Assembly: GCF_900110035.1 (NCBI RefSeq)
Contig: NZ_FOCF01000002.1
Span: 434,001 to 498,000 of the forward strand
DNA from: Sphingomonas gellani
GTDB taxonomy: Bacteria > Pseudomonadota > Alphaproteobacteria > Sphingomonadales > Sphingomonadaceae
Length of the DNA: 64,000 bases
Direction of reading: 5' to 3'
Shown here: positions 41,790-52,001 of the stretch, piece by piece
Layout of the letters: each line of letters opens with the position of its first letter
Numbering within the stretch: the first letter of the stretch is position 1
Position numbers and translations under genes: made by a program
The notes under the pieces: model-generated
Databases searched by the model: none
The model's input: only the letters and a program-made list of their open reading frames with translations
What the model was told of the DNA's origin: nothing

Positions 41790-42200
41790 ATGCGTACCCT
41801 GGCCCTCGGCATCGTCGCCGCCGCCACGCTGGTTTCCGGCTGCATGGGTTCCGATGGTGGCTACGGCGTCGACCGTCGCTATGCCGGGTACGACTATAAC
41901 CGTCCCGATCCCGCTTACGGCAGCTATGACGCCGGCCGGTACTACCGCGACGACCGCCGCTATCGCGAGCGCCGCCTGTCCCGCAACGACCGCGTCTATC
42001 GCGGCCAGGACGGCCGCTACTATTGCCGCCGCAACGACGGCACGACCGGTCTGATCGTCGGCGGCGCGGCTGGCGGCATCCTCGGCAACATCATCGCACC
42101 CGGTGGCTCCGACCTGCTCGGCACCGTCCTCGGCGCCGCCGGCGGCGCACTCGCCGGCCGTGCGATCGAGCGCAGCAACCAACCCGTCCGCTGTCGCTGA
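41790..42200 (+). CDS. Glycine-zipper 2TM-domain lipoprotein
   Basis: The 136-residue protein has a lipoprotein signal peptide with lipobox LVSGC (Cys18), a Tyr/Arg/Asp-rich middle (GRYYRDDRRYRERRLSRNDR) and a C-terminal glycine-zipper hairpin (GLIVGGAAGGILGNIIAPGG; LLGTVLGAAGGALAGRAIER). This is the RcnB/17-kDa-antigen-like outer-membrane lipoprotein group. ATG 41790 follows GGGGAGAG. Confidence 0.88.
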   Translation: MRTLALGIVAAATLVSGCMGSDGGYGVDRRYAGYDYNRPDPAYGSYDAGRYYRDDRRYRERRLSRNDRVYRGQDGRYYCRRNDGTTGLIVGGAAGGILGNIIAPGGSDLLGTVLGAAGGALAGRAIERSNQPVRCR

Positions 42201-42241
42201 ACCGCGCGGCGCAAAACTGTCCAAGAGTTGAGGTCGAGAAC

Positions 42242-42718
42242 ATGGATTGGAAGAAACTTGGCCTCGGCCTCGCCGCGTTTGGCGCCGGAGCGGCCGCTTG
42301 GACCGTCGGCGTAGCCCGCTTCGGCCCTCGCCGAGGTAGCCGCCGCCGCTACGAGGCTGATGCTTCGCAAACCACCCAAGCCGTCAAGGACGGCGGCGAT
42401 GTCGTCGAAGGCGACAGCGTCACCGCCCCAATGAACCCGCGCCCCGCAACCATGGCCGCCGCCCCGGTCGGAATGGCGGAAACGGAAAAGAACCTCCCGC
42501 GCGAGGGCAGCACGGCTGGCGAAGGACATGTGCCAACCGACCTGTTGTCGGAGAGCACCCCTGGCGCCCACAATCGTGTTCCAGAGGCATTCCGTCCTGA
42601 TCCCACAGCTGTTCCGACTGCAGAAGAACGCGAGGCCCTGCGCCCGGCGACAGGCCCGGCTCCGACCTTGGCGGCGGATCGTGGTTCCGGCTTCAGCGAG
42701 GCTGCGGGAGCAGCCTGA
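42242..42718 (+). CDS. Hypothetical protein with N-terminal membrane helix
   Basis: The 158-residue product starts with MDWKKLGLGLAAFGAGAAAW, one membrane helix, and continues as a hydrophilic, disorder-prone chain (NLPREGSTAGEGHVPTDLLS; RVPEAFRPDPTAVPTAEERE). Such proteins recur in sphingomonads without a known role. ATG 42242 follows TTGAGGTCGAGAAC. Confidence 0.65.
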   Translation: MDWKKLGLGLAAFGAGAAAWTVGVARFGPRRGSRRRYEADASQTTQAVKDGGDVVEGDSVTAPMNPRPATMAAAPVGMAETEKNLPREGSTAGEGHVPTDLLSESTPGAHNRVPEAFRPDPTAVPTAEEREALRPATGPAPTLAADRGSGFSEAAGAA

Positions 42719-42788
42719 GCTAAGCCCCTCACACTTCCAAGTGGCCGACGCCAAAGTACCAGGAGTACACCAAGCCGCCGTCTGCAAG

Positions 42789-43496
42789 CTAAGCAGCGGC
42801 GGGCTGGGCCATCCATCCTTCCGCAAGAGCAAGAGCTGGTGGGTCGTCGACGTCGATCCAGGAGCAGTCCGATACGTCCACGATCTCCGCCGTTCCTGCC
42901 GCGGCCAGCACACGCACGCCTTCTGTGAGCGACGGCTCCGCGAGCGTGCCTAGCGCCTCGAATAGTGCCGGTCCGACAGCGAACACGCCGGTGTCATATG
43001 CATCGTGCGGCTCCAGCCCCTTGCCGATAGCGACGATGCGATCACCATCAGTCCTGACACAGGTCACATCCAACGGGTCGACCCAACCGTGACCCAGCCT
43101 GCGGTCGATGCCAAGCCGAAGGCCGGACCCGGATCCTGCTTTTGCTAGTCGAGCATAAAGGGCAGGGTCGACCAGATGGTCGCACATGGAGAGCAACGCC
43201 TCACCACTCACATGGGCTGCCGCAGCAAGAACCGACACTCCATTCGGCAGGCGCGGATCGGATGTAGCGATCTCTACAGCGATCGACGCCGTCCGCCGCG
43301 CAAGATGGTCGCGGATGGCCGCCTGGCCGTAGCCCAACACTACGACCGCTCGACTCAAACCTGCTGCAGCCAACCCGTCGAGCGCGTGGTCGATCAGGGC
43401 CTTCCCGCCGACCTCGCACAAAGGCTTGTACGGGGCCGATGACCGCAAGCGACTGCCCTCGCCGGCGGCGAGGACGATCGCGGTGGTGATGGTCAT
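42789..43496 (-). CDS. MobA-like nucleotidyltransferase, probable inositol-1-phosphate cytidylyltransferase
   Basis: The 235-residue enzyme has the nucleotidyltransferase signature VLAAGEGSRLRSSAPYKPLC (8-27) and EVGGKALIDHALDGL, with MCDHLVDPA as the metal-binding acidic site. This matches the IPCT part of the bifunctional IPCT/DIPPS of thermophiles, which makes CDP-inositol from CTP and inositol-1-phosphate. The assignment relies on its position 19 nt after the inositol-phosphate synthase gene and in the same operon as a CDP-alcohol phosphotransferase. A plain sugar-nucleotide transferase is the alternative. Confidence 0.75.
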   Translation of the reverse strand: MTITTAIVLAAGEGSRLRSSAPYKPLCEVGGKALIDHALDGLAAAGLSRAVVVLGYGQAAIRDHLARRTASIAVEIATSDPRLPNGVSVLAAAAHVSGEALLSMCDHLVDPALYARLAKAGSGSGLRLGIDRRLGHGWVDPLDVTCVRTDGDRIVAIGKGLEPHDAYDTGVFAVGPALFEALGTLAEPSLTEGVRVLAAAGTAEIVDVSDCSWIDVDDPPALALAEGWMAQPAAA

Positions 43497-43515
43497 CGGC
43501 CGTGCTTTCCGGCGA

Positions 43516-44607
43516 TCAGGCGGCCCGGATGAACTGTTCGACAGCCTCATGCGCCTGATCGTCCGTAACCTGATGACGCGGGTGCTTGCAGAAATAGGCA
43601 CTGGCAGGATCCACCACGCCCTTCAAACCGCGATCACTCGCGATCTTTGCGCAACGGATCATGTCGATCGCAACGCCTGCGGAGTTCGGGCTGTCCTCGA
43701 CGGAAAGGCGCAGTTCCAGGTTCATCGGCACACCGCCGAACAACTGCCCCTCCATGCGCAGGAAGCAGACCTTGTTGTCGTTCTGCCACGGCACATAGTC
43801 GGACGGGCCGATATGCACATTCTCGTCGCTCAGCCGCTCAGCCGCGACCGACTGCACCGCCTCGGTCTTGCTGATCTTCTTCGAGGCCAGGCGGCGATGA
43901 TTGTGCATGTTGAGGAAGTCGGTGTTGCCACCCGTGTTCAACTGGTAGGTGCGGTCCAGCTTGACGCCGCGCTTGGCGAACAGGTCGGTCAGCACGCGGT
44001 GCACGATCGTGGCGCCCAGCTGTGCCTTGATGTCATCGCCGATGATTGGCACGCCCGCTGCCTCGAACTTTGCTGCCCATTCCGGATTGGAGGCGATGAA
44101 GACCGGGATGTTGTTGACGAATGCGACACCCGCCTCGATCGCGCACTGGGCGTAGAACTCGGTCGCTTCCTGGCTGCCCACCGGCAGGTAGTTCATCAGG
44201 ACGTCGGCGCCGGAGCGCTTCAGTTCCGCGATCACGTCCTCCTTGGACGGCTGCGCGTCGTTCGCGACCAGGAACGTCCGCTCATCGGGATATTCGTCCA
44301 TATGGTCCGCCACGCCGTCCAGCACCGCGCCCATACGCACGATGGTACCGGTCGGCTGTACGCCAGGTGCGAAAACGGCCGTGCAATTGGGCTTGGCGAA
44401 GATCGCCTCCGACACGTCCTTGCCCACCTTGCGGCTGTCCACGTCCCATGCGGCGACGACCTTGATGTCGCTGGGGCGATAGCCGCCCATCTCCAGGTGC
44501 ATCAAGCCGACGGTGTCGTTGGTGCCCTCGCGATAATATTCCAAACCCTGGACGAGCGAGCTCGCGCAGTTGCCGATGCCGACAACGGCGATCCTGATGC
44601 TGGTCAT
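43516..44607 (-). CDS. myo-Inositol-phosphate synthase
   Basis: The 363-residue NAD-dependent enzyme turns glucose-6-phosphate into inositol phosphate. It has the dinucleotide motif VVGIGNCASSLVQGL (8-22), AAWDVDSRKVGKD, the conserved PVGSQEATEFYAQCAIEAGV and NNIPVFIAS, GDDIKAQLGATIVHRVL, and QLNTGGNTDFLNM. This is the short bacterial/archaeal form. ATG 44607 overlaps the stop of the upstream phosphotransferase gene (ATGA). Myo-inositol synthesis is not universal in Alphaproteobacteria, so its dedicated operon is informative. Confidence 0.93.
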   Translation of the reverse strand: MTSIRIAVVGIGNCASSLVQGLEYYREGTNDTVGLMHLEMGGYRPSDIKVVAAWDVDSRKVGKDVSEAIFAKPNCTAVFAPGVQPTGTIVRMGAVLDGVADHMDEYPDERTFLVANDAQPSKEDVIAELKRSGADVLMNYLPVGSQEATEFYAQCAIEAGVAFVNNIPVFIASNPEWAAKFEAAGVPIIGDDIKAQLGATIVHRVLTDLFAKRGVKLDRTYQLNTGGNTDFLNMHNHRRLASKKISKTEAVQSVAAERLSDENVHIGPSDYVPWQNDNKVCFLRMEGQLFGGVPMNLELRLSVEDSPNSAGVAIDMIRCAKIASDRGLKGVVDPASAYFCKHPRHQVTDDQAHEAVEQFIRAA

Positions 44608-45485
44608 GAGTGACGATGTTCCCTTGTTGAAAGCGCGGTCGCGAGAGGGTCGCGATCCGGAAAGCGTGATGGTCGAACGAAGCTCAACTCGACCCGGCGA
44701 TGGCGCGCGATGCAGATAGCGGTGATGATCGTCAACGGCACAATCTCGAACCACCAGAACAGCTTGGGCATCCCCAGCAGACATGCGACCGTAATCGCCT
44801 GGACGCGGACATTCGCCGTGAGGAGCGCCATGACCTTCATCACCGGCGCGGCCCTTCGCCCATAGTCCTGACCCAGCCCGATCGGATCGGATGCATTGGA
44901 CAGCAACCGCTCGAACTGGCCGGCCCCCCGTTCGGGAAGGCTGGCCAGACGGTCATAACCTCTCAGGAGCGGATTGCGGGTGAGGACCGGCGGGACGGCA
45001 CCGGTGGCGACGCCCTTCAACCGGCGATGAAACCGGGCCCGTTCGCCCTCATACAGCATCGACTGCACCGCGTGCGCCGCACCCGCGATAATCGCCAGCG
45101 CCCATGCCCCCGCCGTGCCGATCGAGGCCGCGAGCATGACGTAGATGAGGATGAAAACGCCGTGATCGCACAGCCCGTCCAGGAAGCGGCCCAGTGGACT
45201 CGCCGTTCCGGTGGCGCGTGCGATCATGCCGTCCAGTCCATCGGCGATCAGCCAGGCGGTGCAGAGCAACAGGCCCAGCAGGACGCTCGGAACGCTGCGC
45301 CAGTCGCTGTAGCAGAATGCAGCGGCAGTCCCGAGCGCCAGCCCAATGACGGACACAGCATTGGCGGACACGCGCGCGGATAGCGCACGCGGCAGCAGCG
45401 CCCTAGCCGTCGGATGGATAACCCACAGGTTTGTCGGGTCCTCGATCCGGCGGTCGCGCGATCCATCCGGGGGAGGGACTGTCAT
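44604..45485 (-). CDS. CDP-alcohol phosphatidyltransferase family protein
   Basis: The 293-residue membrane enzyme carries a perfect family motif DGX2ARX8GX3DX3D: Asp85-Gly86, Ala89-Arg90, Gly99, Asp103, Asp107. Several hydrophobic helices flank it. In this operon it is best read as the step that joins a CDP-activated alcohol, probably CDP-inositol, to an acceptor (DIPPS-like), or alternatively as a phosphatidylinositol-type synthase using CDP-diacylglycerol and inositol phosphate. ATG 45485 is used; ATG 45533 would add 16 residues. It is the first gene of the cassette. Confidence 0.85.
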   Translation of the reverse strand: MTVPPPDGSRDRRIEDPTNLWVIHPTARALLPRALSARVSANAVSVIGLALGTAAAFCYSDWRSVPSVLLGLLLCTAWLIADGLDGMIARATGTASPLGRFLDGLCDHGVFILIYVMLAASIGTAGAWALAIIAGAAHAVQSMLYEGERARFHRRLKGVATGAVPPVLTRNPLLRGYDRLASLPERGAGQFERLLSNASDPIGLGQDYGRRAAPVMKVMALLTANVRVQAITVACLLGMPKLFWWFEIVPLTIITAICIARHRRVELSFVRPSRFPDRDPLATALSTREHRHS

Positions 45486-45582
45486 GACCTTGTCATGATG
45501 CGCGCCCAGACGCGCATTTGCAAGAAGCCGCATCGCCGTTCGTCGCGTTTGGGCTGGCGTTCAGCGGTAGCCGCGATCCGGT

Positions 45583-46179
45583 CTAAGCCGCTCGCTCTCG
45601 GCCTCGGTATAAAGCCTTTTCCACATGCGGCACGACACGCTCCGCCACAATCTCGATCGCGCGTGCATTGGGATGCAACCCGTCCGGCAGTGTCAGGGTC
45701 GGATCGCCCACCACGCCATCCAGAAAGAACGGGTAAAAGGATGCCTGGTGGCGCTCGGCCACGGCCGGAAAAATTGCGTTGAAGCGCGTGGCGTAGATGC
45801 CAAGGAACGGCGGAGCGATCATCCCGCACAGCAGGGCCGGTATGCGCTGCTGTTCAAGCATGGACAGGACCGCGTCCAGATTGTCGCTGGTTCGCGCCGG
45901 ATCGATCGCCCGGATTGCATCGTTCGCCCCAAGTTCCACCAGGCACAGGTCGGGAGAGCGTGCACATCGCGCCAGCACGCCGGGCAGACGTGCTAACCCT
46001 CCAGCAGTCGTGTCACCCGATCGGCCCGCATCGATCACTGCAGCGCCAGGCATTCGCGTCTGCAGAGCCCGCTGCAACTGCCGGGCAAAACCGCGATCCG
46101 GCGGCAACCCATATCCGGCCGTCAGACTGTCACCTAAGGCGAGGATCAAAGGAGATGACGAGGGGGCGGCTTCGTGCAT
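45583..46179 (-). CDS. Arylesterase / SGNH hydrolase (TesA-like)
   Basis: The 198-residue hydrolase has GDSLTAGYG with nucleophile Ser18, an oxyanion Gly/Asn block (VELGANDAIR), and DGLHPN with Asp166 and His169. It belongs to the TesA/TAP arylesterase and lysophospholipase group. TesA is periplasmic in E. coli; here no signal peptide is evident at MHEAAPSSSPLILALGDS, which suggests a cytosolic form or a missed upstream start. It is divergent from the DHH gene with a 74-bp gap. Confidence 0.88.
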   Translation of the reverse strand: MHEAAPSSSPLILALGDSLTAGYGLPPDRGFARQLQRALQTRMPGAAVIDAGRSGDTTAGGLARLPGVLARCARSPDLCLVELGANDAIRAIDPARTSDNLDAVLSMLEQQRIPALLCGMIAPPFLGIYATRFNAIFPAVAERHQASFYPFFLDGVVGDPTLTLPDGLHPNARAIEIVAERVVPHVEKALYRGRERAA

Positions 46180-46253
46180 GCCAACAACATGGGTGATCGT
46201 TCAGTCACTTACGACCTGCCAGCCGCAGGAATCCGGATCCATGTCGGGCAACC

Positions 46254-47351
46254 ATGACGGACAGGGATCGTTCGGCAGACATGGACCACCCGCTCCTCCA
46301 CGCCCAAGATTGGCGCAGCCTGGCGAGAGCCATGTTCCTGTCCGCGATTGCGCGATTCGATCGCGGGCGTCCGGTGCTGGTCTTGGGTCACTTCGACGCA
46401 GATGGGCTGAGCGCGCTCGCGATCATCGTCCGAGCACTGCGGGCATCAGGCCTCCAGGTGCAGGCCCGGCCCGTCGGCAAGGGCGAGAACCCGTGGGATC
46501 CCCGCTTTCGGCTAGAGCTTGAGGAACGCAGGCCGGGTGGCTTGATCGCGACTGACTTGGGGGTCAGGGGCGGCGACCTGCTACACGGAACGCCGACGAT
46601 TATCGTCGACCACCATCGGCCAACCGGAACGCCAGGCGATGCTGTCGTCATCAGCGGACATGGATTGCAGCCGGAACCCACATCATCCCTGCTGGCATGG
46701 CACTGCGTCGGTGGCACAGCGGAGGCGGAGCCGCTGCTCTGGCTGGCTGCCATGGGCCTGATCGGCGACATGGCGCGCGACGAGGACTTCCCCGAAATCG
46801 CCGCGGCGCAGGCGGTGTACGGCAAGACGGCGTTGCGCGACGCCGTATCCCTGGTCAACGCGCCACGACGCACCGCCAGCGCCGACCCGTCACCCGCGCT
46901 CCGGCTGTTGATGGATAAGGATGGCCCGAAAGCGCTTACGAAGGGTGACGGCGAGGATGCCCAGGCCCTGCGTGTCGCCAAGGCCGAGGTCCGCGCTGAA
47001 GTGGAAATCGCGCGTCGTATCGCGCCCAAGGTTCGGGGCGACGTTGCGTTGATCCGCTTTCATTCTCCCTGCCAGATCCACCCGCTGATCGCCCAGCAAT
47101 GGCGCGGCCGGCTAAAGGACAAGATCGTTCTCGCCGCCAACGACGGCTATCGCGACGGCTGGGTTCATTTCGCCGCCCGCAGCGCCACGGGCACGGACCT
47201 GATCCGGTTCCTGGCCGATCACCGCCTGGCCGGCGCCGACGCGCACTACGGCTCCGGCCATGCTCAGGCGACGGGCGGTGCGTTGCGCCAGGCCGACTGG
47301 AACGCGTTCGTCGAGGGGCTGGGCTTTCCCGAGGAGACATTTGCCGCATGA
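46254..47351 (+). CDS. DHH/DHHA1 phosphoesterase (RecJ-like exonuclease)
   Basis: The 365-residue protein has motif I HFDADGLSA (His46, Asp48, Asp50), motif II Asp101, the DHH motif VDHHRP (Asp119-His120-His121), and near the end a DHHA1 glycine motif (YGSGHAQATGG) for single-stranded nucleic acid. This is the RecJ/GdpP fold; the layout resembles compact RecJ-like exonucleases. It lacks the OB-fold of full-length RecJ. The stop overlaps the uvsE ATG by 4 nt, so it is co-produced with a UV-damage endonuclease. ATG 46254 is used; ATG 46281 is possible. Confidence 0.85.
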   Translation: MTDRDRSADMDHPLLHAQDWRSLARAMFLSAIARFDRGRPVLVLGHFDADGLSALAIIVRALRASGLQVQARPVGKGENPWDPRFRLELEERRPGGLIATDLGVRGGDLLHGTPTIIVDHHRPTGTPGDAVVISGHGLQPEPTSSLLAWHCVGGTAEAEPLLWLAAMGLIGDMARDEDFPEIAAAQAVYGKTALRDAVSLVNAPRRTASADPSPALRLLMDKDGPKALTKGDGEDAQALRVAKAEVRAEVEIARRIAPKVRGDVALIRFHSPCQIHPLIAQQWRGRLKDKIVLAANDGYRDGWVHFAARSATGTDLIRFLADHRLAGADAHYGSGHAQATGGALRQADWNAFVEGLGFPEETFAA

Positions 47352-48514
47352 CCGATCCCGCACGCCCGCTTCGGCTCGGCTTTCCCGTCAAGGTGATGGG
47401 CAAGCCCGACATGAAGTCGAACGACACGCGCAGGTGGCAGAAGAACCCTCACCTGAAATGCTCGCTGGAGGAAGTGAGCCGGGTGCTGGATTATCTCGCG
47501 TCCGAACGGCTAGACATGTATCGCATGTCGTCCGACCTGGCGCCGTACGCGACCCATCCGGACATGCCGCAATTCCACGACATGGTGAGGGAGAGCGATG
47601 CCGAACTGCGTGCGTTCGGTCAGAAGGCGCGCGCGCTGGATATTCGCCTGTCGTTCCACCCGTCGCAATATGTGCTGCTGAACAGCCCGAACGACGACCT
47701 GACCGCCAAGAGCATCTGGGACCTGTCCAGCCAGGCGGAGATGCTCGACCGCATGGAGTTGAACGACGAGGCTGTCATGGTGACCCATGTCGGCGGCGTG
47801 TATGACGACCACGAGGCCAGCCGTGCGCGCTGGATCGAGGGATATGAGAAATGTCCCGACCATGTGAAGCGCCGCCTGGTACTGGAGAATGACGACATCC
47901 GCTTCTCTGCTGCCGACGCCTTGTGGATCCATGAGCGGACAGGCGTGCGGCTGATCTTCGATTACCAGCATTTCTGGTGCCTGAATCCGGAGCGGCTCGA
48001 CATGCGGCAGACGCTCGAGAAGTTCTTGGCAAGCTGGCCGGCAGGCGTGCGGCCGAAGATCCACTTCTCCTCACCCCGCACCGAAATGCGCGAGGTGAAG
48101 CAGAAGATCACCGCCAGGCAGCGCGAGAATGCCAAGGCCGGCAAGGGCAAGACTGCAAAGGGAGAGATCCTCAAGGCACCCGTAACGCCGACGGCCCGGA
48201 TAAAGACCGTCCTGCGGCCACCGATCTGGACCGGCCATGCGGACTTCACCAATCCGTTCGAGTTCGCGACCTTCATGCGGATGGCCGAGGGTCTGGTCTT
48301 CGACGTGATGATGGAAGGCAAATCGAAGGACGTGAGTCTGTTGAAGCTGCGTCCCGACCTTTTGCGCTTCGCCCCCGACGTCGCGGCGCGCTTCGGCATC
48401 CACCCCGAGGACGCGGACACCCTGGCCCGCGACGAGGCTGCGTTGAACCAGGGCGTCGACACCGACGAAGAACCCGATGTTGACGAGGGGAGGAAGCTGG
48501 AAGCGGCCGAGTAG
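47348..48514 (+). CDS. uvsE: UV DNA damage endonuclease
   Basis: The 388-residue UVDE-family enzyme folds as a TIM barrel with metals and nicks DNA 5' to UV photoproducts and other distortions. Landmarks: RLGFPVKVMG start, LKCSLEEVSRVLDYLASERL, MYRMSSDLAPYATHPDMPQF, RLSFHPSQYVLLNSPNDD, VMVTHVGGVYDD, LVLENDDIRFSAADAL, RLIFDYQHFWCLNP and KIHFSSPRTEM, which contain the metal ligands. The Lys-rich loop (ENAKAGKGKTAKGEILKAPV) and the acidic C-terminal tail (DEEPDVDEGRKLEAAE) are lineage-specific. Coupled to the DHH gene by an ATGA overlap. Confidence 0.93.
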   Translation: MTDPARPLRLGFPVKVMGKPDMKSNDTRRWQKNPHLKCSLEEVSRVLDYLASERLDMYRMSSDLAPYATHPDMPQFHDMVRESDAELRAFGQKARALDIRLSFHPSQYVLLNSPNDDLTAKSIWDLSSQAEMLDRMELNDEAVMVTHVGGVYDDHEASRARWIEGYEKCPDHVKRRLVLENDDIRFSAADALWIHERTGVRLIFDYQHFWCLNPERLDMRQTLEKFLASWPAGVRPKIHFSSPRTEMREVKQKITARQRENAKAGKGKTAKGEILKAPVTPTARIKTVLRPPIWTGHADFTNPFEFATFMRMAEGLVFDVMMEGKSKDVSLLKLRPDLLRFAPDVAARFGIHPEDADTLARDEAALNQGVDTDEEPDVDEGRKLEAAE

Positions 48515-48561
48515 TCGTATCGCTGAAAGTGGGGGCGTCCCGGTTTCTGGCCGCCGCCCCC

Positions 48562-48723
48562 TCAATCGTCGCCGAGAAGCGACGACTTGCGCGGGATCGC
48601 CTCGCTGCTCTCCCGATCCTTGTCGAGACGCTCGTTTGGCCGGCGGGCATCGCCCTTGCCCTGATGCTCGGTGGACAGATTGGGATTGTCGGTTTTCGTG
48701 GTCGGTTTGATGGAATCGTCCAT
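48562..48723 (-). CDS. Small hydrophilic protein (53 aa)
   Basis: The product reads MDDSIKPTTKTDNPNLSTEH, QGKGDARRPNERLDKDRESS, EAIPRKSSLLGDD. It is charged, disorder-prone, and has no recognised domain. AAGGAG lies 8 nt before ATG 48723, a strong start signal, and the frame runs cleanly to a stop, so it is likely translated. Similar short proteins are common in sphingomonads. Confidence 0.7.
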   Translation of the reverse strand: MDDSIKPTTKTDNPNLSTEHQGKGDARRPNERLDKDRESSEAIPRKSSLLGDD

Positions 48724-48794
48724 GGCTCACTCTCCTTGCTGCCGAAGAACCGGTGAAGGAGGGCGGCTGTTCCCCGCCATTGCCGATCGCAAGG

Positions 48795-49865
48795 TCAGCG
48801 CAGCGTTCCCACATCCTTCCACTTGTCGAGTATGGTAGAGGCGGCGGGCAGGCGATCCGGTTGTGGTGTCCCGCTGCCGTCAATCTCCGAACCGTGCGCC
48901 TGGCCGAGCGGCGCGGGGGCATTGGCCGCCACTACGGGAGACGTCGCCGCACCATTCGCGGCCAGGATGGGGAGCAAGAGCGGGGCCATGTCCGGCGCAC
49001 CCAAATTGGGTCCGGGTACAGGTTCGCCACCGCGATACACCTGCGTGAACGCAGCCGACGTGCCCCAATACCCCTTCCACCGGTGGAACAGGTGTGCGCC
49101 TACCATGTCGGTGAATACCAGCGTGCGGTTCCAGGCCGGGGTCACGGCATAGGTATGATAATGGGTCGCCAGCCCCACCGGCGCATAGACGAAGCCGGCC
49201 AGCGCCGCCGCTGCGACGCGCGCGGCTCGGGTCAACGCCGTCGGCTCCGGCACCCGCCGCATCGCCCCGTCACAGGCAAAGCTGAACTGACAATGCGCGC
49301 GTTCCGAACCCTGATACACCACGCCGCACACCGTGGCGGGAAAGGCCGGATGGCGGACGCGGTTCAGCACGACCTGAGCCACCGCCTCCTGTCCGGCGAG
49401 AGGCTCCGACGCGGCTTCGTAATAGATCGCCTGTGTCAGGCACTGCAGCGCCCGTCCGCGATCCACCGCCGCCACATGCAGCAACGAAAAGGGTCTGGCC
49501 GGTAACACGCCAGCTTCCGCACGAATGATCGCGTCAGCCGCGGAGACGGGCACGGGCAGGGAGGGCAGGGCGATCGTGCCCGTCACCCCCGTCGCCGGGG
49601 CGGCACTCGCGGTCGAACCCGGCTCTGCCTGAGCCGCCGCGTAAAGCAGCGCGGCGCCCGGGAAATGGTCATCCGCCTCATAGCCGGCGGCGCTGGTCAC
49701 CGTCGGGCTGGACACGTGATGAGCGGCCATCGCGCGGATGGCGGCACCCGCCGCCAGCAGGACACAGGCGGACAGGCCGATGACCACGGCGACCAGCCAT
49801 GACCATGTCGCCACCCGCACTGCCTGCCACCCGATCCGCAACGGCGTCACGCCTCCATCCGTCAT
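48795..49865 (-). CDS. Cell wall hydrolase (SleB/Hydrolase_2 domain)
   Basis: The 356-residue protein has an N-terminal membrane helix (ATWSWLVAVVIGLSACVLLA) and a Hydrolase_2 (SleB-like) domain: CLTQAIYYEAASEPLAGQEA then VAQVVLNRVRHPAFPATVCG, with VYQGSERAHCQFSFACDG. The Glu in YYEAASE is the likely catalytic residue of these peptidoglycan glycosidases/transglycosylases. It acts in the periplasm, probably in wall remodelling. The C-terminal Pro/Ala-rich tail has no recognised binding domain. Confidence 0.92.
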   Translation of the reverse strand: MTDGGVTPLRIGWQAVRVATWSWLVAVVIGLSACVLLAAGAAIRAMAAHHVSSPTVTSAAGYEADDHFPGAALLYAAAQAEPGSTASAAPATGVTGTIALPSLPVPVSAADAIIRAEAGVLPARPFSLLHVAAVDRGRALQCLTQAIYYEAASEPLAGQEAVAQVVLNRVRHPAFPATVCGVVYQGSERAHCQFSFACDGAMRRVPEPTALTRAARVAAAALAGFVYAPVGLATHYHTYAVTPAWNRTLVFTDMVGAHLFHRWKGYWGTSAAFTQVYRGGEPVPGPNLGAPDMAPLLLPILAANGAATSPVVAANAPAPLGQAHGSEIDGSGTPQPDRLPAASTILDKWKDVGTLR

Positions 49866-49969
49866 GAGGCGCTATAGCGGCACAGATCCTGCCAATCTCC
49901 TGCGCTTTCGGCGCCGTCCCGCGCCGGGACAGTCATGCGCGGCGGTAACGTGTATCCGCCCCGCGCTCG

Positions 49970-51908
<1,939 letters not shown>

Positions 51909-52001
51909 GAGATCGGAATAGGACAATTTGGCGGCGAATAAACGTCCGGATACCAACGCGTACGCCAGATGCCGGCCGGCACCCCATCCAGGCGCACCCG
52001 G

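Noticed and set aside
48531..48561. Terminator between uvsE and the 53-residue gene
   Set aside because: GGGGGCG/CGCCCCC arms are only 7 bp with a 17-nt loop; too weak to call.
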